From Telmatactis stephensoni (taxonomy: Eukaryota > Cnidaria > Anthozoa > Actiniaria > Isophelliidae): DNA of 64,000 bases. A model generated the notes under the pieces. The model was not told the origin of the DNA and made no database searches. It worked only from the letters and a program-made list of their open reading frames with translations. Location of the stretch: NCBI GenBank assembly GCA_029948255.1, contig JALIZF010001675.1, positions 301,001-365,000 on the forward strand. Reading direction: 5' to 3'. The first letter of the stretch is position 1; each line of letters starts with the position of its first letter. A program made the position numbers and the translations under genes. Shown here in pieces: positions 57,858 through 64,000 of the stretch.

Positions 57858-58690
57858 ATGGCATCTCCGTTAAGCTTTGGACGAGTGGAAGCTTTTGATG
57901 AGAATGTGGAGAATCGGGAGCATTATACGGAGCGATTAGAACAGTATTTTGTGGCGAATGGCATTGGCGACGAAAAGAACGAAGAGAAAGCGAGGAGGCG
58001 TGCCATTTTGGTAAGTGTTTGTGGCGTCAAGACTTATAAACTCACGAGTGACTTGTTAGCTCCAACTAAACCATCAGAAAAGTCGTATAAGGAGTTAGTA
58101 GATCTAGTCCAAAACCAGTTGGCCCCAAAACCGTCGGAGATTATTCAGAGGTTCAAATTTCATAACAGATCGCAGGAAGAAGGTGAAACATGCACAGTCG
58201 CCTAAATATGTGGCGGCTCTGAGGAATTTGGCAGAACACTGCGATTTTAAAGACACGTTGGAAATACTGATCAGAGATTATATGCGGGATTAAGTATGAG
58301 CGAATTAAACGGAGACTCCTGTCTGAAGAGAACCTAACCTACAAGAAGACATATGATCTGGTCCTTTCGATGGAAATGGCGGAAAAAACATGGAAGATTT
58401 ACACAAACAAGACGACAAAGAAGTACACAGAGTTACCAGTCAACCCAGACAACAACATGAGGTAGCCAATAGAGCGAGTTACAGGAAAGAAACAGAAACA
58501 AGAGTTAGAGAATCGTGTTATAGATGTGGAGGAAATCATAGCCCAAAGGCTGTAAGTTTCAAAACTTGGAGTGTTTTGCATGCACAACAGTGGGCCATAT
58601 TCGGGCCAAATGTCCCCACAAGGGAAAAGAGTCAGAGAAGTTCGGGACACCGGGACCCCAAGGGCCTGGGAAAAGTCCAAATAGAGGATT
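57858..58690 (+). pseudogene. gag: gag remnant with two zinc knuckles in different frames
   Basis: The first frame is open from the ATG at 57858 to a stop at 58205 and has a matrix/capsid-like N-terminus (YTERLEQYFVANGI is typical of Ty3 gag). Frameshifts follow. One zinc knuckle starts at about 58516 (CYRCGGNH) and a second, C-x2-C-x4-H-x4-C, lies at 58572-58613 in another frame. A one-base loss between them breaks the first knuckle. Confidence 0.8.
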
Positions 58691-58739
58691 CCCCTCAACC
58701 GTAAACCAGATAGGGGAGGAAACTGATAAGTCTGAAGAG

Positions 58740-61700
58740 GATATGTACCCCATGTACACACTACAAAACGGCCAAAACAAAAACAACCCTTATCATGTTA
58801 CCGTTCAAGTAAATGGGTCAGATGTAACCATGGAAATTGACACTGGGGTATCAGTGACAGTGATGAGTGAAACTTTGTTCCGAAAACTATGCCCTGACAA
58901 CAAATCTTTCAGTTTAAAACCTGCAAAAACCAAACTACAAACATATACAGGGGAGGAGATTGCAGTGCTTGGTCAGAGTGAAGTGCCTGTTAAGTATCAA
59001 GAGAGAGTGAAAGTGTTACCTGTGGTGATCATATGGGAGAGAGTCCTTCCTTGCTTGGCCGCAATTGGCTGCGAGAGATAAGGCTGAACTGGAGTGAGGT
59101 TTTTAAAATCACAGAAAGTCATGATTTGGAAGAAATGCTAGAAACCCACTCTACAGTATTTCCGGAGGGTCTGGGCAGAATCGAAGGAGTGAAAGCCAAA
59201 ATCTATGTCAATACCACAGAGAAACCAAGGTATTTCAAACCCAGACCAGTAGCCTATACCCTGCGTGAGAAACTTGAAATAGAACTAGAACGCTTAGTTA
59301 AAGAACAGATACTGGAACCTGTTGAATTTTCTGAATGGGCAACCCCCATTGTACCTATAGTCAAAGAAGATGGATCCCTTAGAATTTGTGGGGATTATAA
59401 GGTGACCTTGAACCAAGTCTCTACATTAGACAACTACCCCATACCCAAAATCGAAGATCTGTATGCCTCACTGGCCGGGGAGGAACCTTATTTACCAAGC
59501 TAGATCGAAGTCAGGCATATCAGCAGCTAGAATTGGATGAAGCCTCCAAAGTTTATACAACCATAAACACACACAAAGGGTATGATCGCGTTTCATTAAC
59601 AAGCAATAACAAGCGAGAGAATCAGATAGAAACATAATTCTTTTGCCTTTTGAATAGTTCTAATATGTTATATGTCGTTTTCAAAGAACTACGATTTCAG
59701 TATCGCTCGCTCTATTTATCGCTCGCCAAATTACTTCAAAACTCCTATTGCTCGCCAAATTACTACTAAACTCCTAGCAAAAATAGTTATAATATGTTAT
59801 ACGCCGTTTTCAAAGAACTACGATTCAAGTATCGATCAACCGTCTTCCATATGGCATTTCTTCAGCGCCAGGCATTTTTCAGCGGGCCATTGAAAACCTC
59901 CTACAAGGCATACCCCGTGTTATTGTACGTATAGATGATATTCTTGTCACAGGAAAAAGTAGAAAAGAGCACTTAGAGAACTTAAACACAGTGCTTACTC
60001 GACTGGATGCTGCAGGGGTCCACCTCAAGAGAACAAAATGTGTGTTCTTAGCACCTGAAGTGGTTTATCTTGGACACCGCATCAATAGCCAGGAATCCAG
60101 CCAGTGGAAGAGAAAGTCCAAGCCATCAAAGAAGCTCCCATGCCTACCAATGTCAAGGAATTACAAGCCTTCCTGGGGATGTTGAACTACTATGCATGTT
60201 ATCTACCAAATTTGTCTACAGTACTAGCCCCTGTACATGCTCTGTTGGCTAAGAACCATCCCTGGAGTTGGGGAAAAGCTGAAAATGATGCATGGAGCAA
60301 GGCCAAGGACATGCTAAACTCTTCAGAAGTACTAGTACATTATAATCCTGGAGAAGAACTGGTGGTGTCTTGTGACGCTTCTCCTTATGGGTTGGGTGCG
60401 GTCCTGTCCCATCAGCTGGATGGCCAAGAGAAACCAATCATGTATGCATCACGGACTTTGTCGACAGCAGAAAGAAACTATGCCCAGATAGACAAGGAGG
60501 CGGCAGCGGTGGTGTTTGCTGTAAAAAAGTTCCACCAGTACTTGTATGAGCTCAAGTTCAAGATCTACACAGACCATAAACCTCTCCTTGGTTTGCTGAA
60601 ACCAGACAAGGGTGTACCAGTAATGGCCTCACCTCGAATCCAGAGATGGGCCCTCACTCTTGCGGCGTATGACTACGAATTAGTTTATCGAGAAGGAGAG
60701 AAAAATGGTATTGCAGATGGCCTTAGCAGGCTACCACTCAAGGAAACAGTGACAGATGTACCTACACCCGGGGAAGCTATTTTTCTGGTTGAGCAGTTAA
60801 CATACTCTCCAGTCAATGCAGAGAACATTGCAGAATGGACAGCTAATGACCCTCTACTGAAACGAGTGTTGAGGCACGTGCAGCTAGGATGGCCAGAGAA
60901 ATGCCCAGATGAAACACTGAAGCCTTTTTATTTAAAGAGAAGTGAGTTAAGTATATATGAGGGATGTCTGCTATGGGGCCACAGAGTTGTCATTTCATTC
61001 CCCAACCCGGGAGGGGCGCGCTGTTAGCAAGTCTACATGAATGTCACCCAGGGATTGTCCGCATGAAGAGTCTGGCACGTAGCCACTTGTGGTGGCCAGG
61101 GCTAGAGACAGACATTGAAAACACTGTAAAATCATGTGTGCAGTGTCAACTTCACAGTGCCAGCCCTGCCACTGCCCCTCTCCATCCTTGGGAGTGGCCA
61201 GACAAGCCTTGGTCGAGGGTGCACATTGACCACGCAGGTCCCTTCTTGGGAACTCATTTTTTGTTGATTATTGATGCGTACAGTAAGTGGTTGGAGGTTT
61301 ACCCAACTTCCAGCACAGGATCTAAGCCAACCATAGAAAAGCTACGACAGGCTTTTGCAACACATGGAATTCCCGAAATGGTGGTGTCGGACAATGGCAC
61401 GGGTTTCACAAGTTTTCTCATTTCATGAAGAGCTATGGAATATTGCATGTGAGAACATCACCTAGACATCCATCTTCGAATGGTATGGCAGAGCATGCGG
61501 TGAGAATATTCAAGGAGGGCATGAAGAAGATGGAAGGGGAGGGTGGAACATTATCAACAAAAGTGTCAAGATTTCTCCTGTCATATAGGACCACCCCCCA
61601 AACAACGACTGGTCAAACACCTGCAGAACTCCTGTTTAACCGCCGTCTACGCACCAAACTTGATCTGGTTAGACCAGAAGTTCGCCCACGAGTGCAGCAA

Positions 61701-62105
61701 CAACAGAAAGCTCAAAAGAAGAATCATGATGGGAAAACAAACCTGCGCCAGTTTAGTGAAGGAGATCCTGTTCTCATTAAGAACTTTGGACGAGGCAGCA
61801 AGTGGAAGCTGGGTGAAGTTCAGAGTCGTACCGGCCCCCTGTCGTATCAGGTCCAATCGGAAGATGGAGTTGTCTTTCGACGACACGTGGACCACTTGGT
61901 GGGGAGAGGAGTAGAGAAACCTCAGCTATCAACTTGTGACGTGACATTGGAAGAACCACAGGAGCCGGTGGAACTGCCTACACCAGTTAAAGATTTGGAT
62001 ACTACACCTGCTGCAGAAACTCAGAAAGAACCGGCACCTTCTTATGAGAGACCACAGCGTGAACGACGCCCCCCACGTTACTTAGATGACTTCGTTACCA
62101 AGTGA
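58740..62105 (+). pseudogene. pol: pol remnant: protease, RT, RNase H, integrase with several breaks
   Basis: Protease: the active-site DTG lies in MEIDTGVSVTVM (about 58830-58865). RT: the N-terminal half is open to a stop at 59503, the next part continues in another frame, and about 59584-59837 is an insertion. After it the fingers/palm resume (LPYGISSAPGIFQRA), and the catalytic YxDD reads RIDD. RNase H: VVSCDASPYGLGAVLSHQ and YTDHKPL are intact (60104-61027). Integrase (60964-62105): the HHCC zinc region, then Asp in HIDHAGPF, Asp in VSDNGTGF and Glu in SSNGMAEHAV, the D,D,E triad. There are frameshifts at about 61000 and 61420. It is not functional as it stands. Confidence 0.9.
59584..59837. 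repeat. ~254-bp insertion in the RT with internal direct repeats
   Basis: Foreign AT-rich sequence sits between the RT codons on each side. A ~53-bp unit (AGTTNTAATATGTTATAYGYCGTTTTC...) occurs at 59656 and again at 59785. A second unit (GCTCGCCAAATTACT) occurs twice between them. GATC occurs at both edges and may be a 4-bp duplication. Confidence 0.75.
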
Positions 62106-62188
62106 ACTTTGTTGATATAATGGAACATATTTTGGTTTAGTTTACAGTTGGATGTTACAGTTCATGACGTCATCCCAGAGGGGAGAGA

Positions 62189-62276
62189 TGTAATGTAGTT
62201 GGGTTACCTGTGTATTATGGGATGCGGAGAGAGCATGCGGACAGTGTTAGTAAAGTCTGAATCAAGGTACACTTCA
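62189..62276 (+). repeat. 3' LTR of the Ty3-type element (88 bp)
   Basis: TGTAATGTAG to TACACTTCA, followed by the duplication GACAG at 62277-62281. It is preceded by the purine tract. Confidence 0.92.
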
Positions 62277-62281
62277 GACAG

Positions 62282-63250
62282 TCAAGTGGAATTTCCAGGA
62301 AAAGTCAGACAAATTAAACCAGGGACGAAGATAATGCCGAAAATTTTCCAGGAAAGTTAAAGCCAGTGAGAAATTTTCAAAAAAGGTCAGGGGAATCGAT
62401 CTTTAGGGGATGTCACGCGGAATTTTCAAGAAAGATCAGGTGTAATTTTGAGGGAAAGTCAGGTCAGGGAGAATTCCAGGGGTGCTTTCCATTCGTTAAA
62501 AAAAAAAAAAAAAACGGTTTGTAAAACCAAAACAATGATGGTACAAATGGAACAGTTCAAGCTGTTTTTCTAGGTTCGGACTGGAAAAGAGATCTGGCCG
62601 TTCCATTTTGAATCCAACCGAAATGACCGTTTTTTAGCTAGCGGTCTTTGCTAAATGGATCGGACATTTCCAGCTGGTTTTTCCAACCGGAAAAGCTGGA
62701 CTACCTCGAAAGGTTGTCCTCTATTTTCGGTTGGAAATTCCGGAAAAGTGACTGTTCCATTTGGTTTCTAACCGATATAAAGGTTTTTTTGACCAATGGA
62801 AAACACCCCTGGAATGTGAGGGCAGGCCGAATTCTCAGAAAAGGTCGGGCGAGATTTTTAAGGAATGCCAGGCGGAAACGTCATGAGAAAGTCACGCGGA
62901 ATTTTCAGGAAAGGTCAGATGAAATTTTTTGGGAAGTCCAGAAGGAATTTCCAGACAATTTCAAAAGGAATTTCCAGGGAACCTCACAAGGAATTTTTCA
63001 GGGATGGTCAGATGGAATTTTCAGGGAAAGTCAGGACTTTTCAGGAAAAGTCGGAACGAATATATTTCCAGTTAACGTATTTCCAAGAAACTTCAGACGG
63101 ACTTTTCAGGGAACTGATCAGACGGAATTTTCAGCAAGGTCAGCGAGGAATTTCCAGGAAAAGTCAGGGAGAATTTCCAGGACAGACCAGGGGGAATTTC
63201 CAGGGAAGGAGGCATTGGTTTTACAGGGGAAAAAAGGCTCCTACTTAATT
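62282..63250. repeat. Degenerate GGAATTTTCAGGAAAAGTCAG minisatellite, interrupted
   Basis: About thirty imperfect copies of a unit near GGAATTTTCAGGGAAAGTCAG, 24-33 bp apart, occur before and after the MITE at 62478-62815. The unit leaves one frame open for long stretches (220 codons from 62648), giving a peptide of repeated FQGKSG-like blocks. I do not regard this as a gene. Confidence 0.75.
62478..62815. mobile_element. ~338-bp MITE with CAGGGGTG ends
   Basis: CAGGGGTGCTTTCCATTCG at the left and CCAATGGAAAACACCCCTG at the right are inverted. CAGGGGTG tips are typical of hAT elements. No clean 8-bp duplication is seen. It contains CCAACCGGAAAAGC-like inverted words and is inserted in the minisatellite. 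Confidence 0.75.
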
Positions 63251-63389
63251 GTTGAAATTATCTACGTATTTCGGCCCTTCAATAGAGTTAAATTCTTCTC
63301 CAAACTTTAGGCTTGTCCACACACGTATCCGATTCAAGCACGGAGGACATTTTTATGAAGTCAGGGGAGAACTCAGTGCCTTGTAGCTA

Positions 63390-63682
63390 GCGCAGATTTC
63401 GTATAAGTGTAAAACGGACCGTGGCTTGCAGTGGGCGTCGCAGTGCCGCGTTGTCTATAGAGTAGATTTCGTATGATTGTGAAAACGGTACCGCACTGTC
63501 ACGGCGCGGTTACTGCAGGAATTTCGAATGTTTTTATAGATATTACGGCACTGACACGCGGACACGGCACGACGCGGTCCGTTTCGATCGACCACGCTCG
63601 TACGAATCTGCTCTAAAAACATTGCAAATTCCTGACGTAACCGTGCCGTGAGGTACCATTCCCAGTCATAAAAAATCTACTC
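63390..63682. mobile_element. MITE family A, copy 3, with another copy nested inside
   Basis: The outer copy has GCGCAGATTTCGTATAAGTG to AAAATCTACTC with TA at 63388-63389 and 63683-63684. It is interrupted at 63460-63613 by a second copy (GAGTAGATTTCGTATGATTG to CGAATCTGCTC) flanked by TA at 63458-63459 and 63614-63615. Removing the inner copy restores the outer sequence as seen at 30446-30589. Confidence 0.9.
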
Positions 63683-63684
63683 TA

Positions 63685-64000
63685 TAAATGAGGCGCTACT
63701 TCTTTAATAGTGAAAATATGTTTTCGACTAAGCTCTTTTCTGACGGCCATATCATAGTTAATAACTATGGCCAGATCAATTGTTTTCTTCACCGGACATA
63801 ACAGCTGCTGACCACTAGTACCACTTAAACTGCAAATGGTATATATTTGTACTACTACAGAAACACATCGGAAAAGAGTTAAATCAAGACGTTTACAGTC
63901 AGGCTAATCGAAATAACGTATTCTGGTCTACCTTGAATATAATAGCGGTAAATTTCTCGGTGAAGTTTTATTTCAAAATTGTGGACTGGGGGATTCTAGC
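63685..64000. other. Right edge of the window; nothing recognised
   Basis: Short AT-rich stretch with no gene or repeat I can support. Confidence 0.4.

Larger units (their letters stand above)
57730..62276 (+). mobile_element. Ty3/gypsy-type LTR retrotransposon, degraded
   Basis: 4547 bp with short direct LTRs (57730-57826 and 62189-62276), 5-bp target duplications (GACAG at 57725-57729 and 62277-62281), a primer-binding site after the 5' LTR and a purine tract (AGAGGGGAGAGA, 62177-62188) before the 3' LTR. Order of domains is gag, protease, RT, RNase H, integrase, the Ty3 order. The LTRs differ mostly by one 9-bp indel, so the insertion is fairly young, but the coding part is broken in many places. 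A Mag-like or related animal lineage is possible; I cannot assign it. Confidence 0.93.

Noticed and set aside
62648..63310. 220-codon open frame
   Set aside because: Runs from a MITE into a degenerate minisatellite; the frame follows from the repeat unit.
1..64000. CRISPR arrays, bacterial operons or phage-like defence systems
   Set aside because: Genome style is eukaryotic; tandem arrays here are microsatellites and minisatellites without spacer structure.
1..64000. tRNA or rRNA genes
   Set aside because: I looked for conserved boxes and found none I could support by eye.

Overview
This window is eukaryotic and animal. It has intron-containing genes with GT-AG splice sites, a Ripply-type T-box co-regulator, FIG4, PEX7 and a GPR157-like receptor, set among many small hairpin transposons, CR1-like and Ty3-type retroelements, a Helitron relic and long microsatellites. 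The style of the repeats (short MITEs, repeats reading as 'lists of GGTACC boxes', fragments resembling those I associate with coral and sea-anemone DNA) makes an anthozoan cnidarian my best guess. That is an impression, not a proof; another non-vertebrate metazoan is possible.

Layout. 1-1080: a (CTGA)n microsatellite. 1241-4302 (-): the first six coding exons of FIG4; the gene runs out of the window to the left. 4618-11927 (+): complete ten-exon PEX7, head to head with FIG4 across a ~315-bp shared promoter. 13677-14230: inverted ~100-bp repeats around a LINE reverse-transcriptase scrap. 14813-15766 (-): an intronless palmitoyltransferase-like gene. 16-21 kb: repeats, including a ~1.33-kb near-perfect palindrome. 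21068-22093 (+): an intronless two-domain GNAT acetyltransferase. 22-30 kb: repeat-rich, with a Helitron relic, a ~900-bp element with subterminal repeats, and a linker-histone H1 pseudogene split by a 1.46-kb transposon with a 9-bp target duplication. 30849-31872 (+): a second palmitoyltransferase-like gene, related to the first and broken by one base. 33440-41064 (-): a calcineurin-B/CHP-like EF-hand gene with a CR1-like LINE in its first intron. 42601-51927 (+): a complete four-exon ripply gene whose last intron holds a ~545-bp (GGAA)n tract. 53956-56922 (+): a three-exon GPR157-like GPCR. 57730-62276 (+): a degraded Ty3-type retrotransposon with very short LTRs and 5-bp target duplications. 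62.3-64 kb: a degenerate minisatellite and a MITE nested in another copy of itself.

The host genes are unrelated housekeeping and signalling genes: phosphoinositide turnover (FIG4), peroxisomal import (PEX7), protein acylation (two DHHC-variant enzymes), Ca2+ signalling (EF-hand), transcriptional repression with T-box and Groucho partners (ripply), and a GPCR. I see no operon-like logic beyond the FIG4/PEX7 bidirectional promoter and a possible EF-hand/ripply head-to-head arrangement. The most unusual observations are the ripply gene in an apparently non-chordate genome, the paired intronless palmitoyltransferase-like genes whose DHHC motif reads SHHC and CHHC, and several mobile-element families whose ends and target duplications can be read directly here. 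Exon boundaries were worked out by hand from splice signals, reading phase and remembered family sequences; no alignment or transcript was available.
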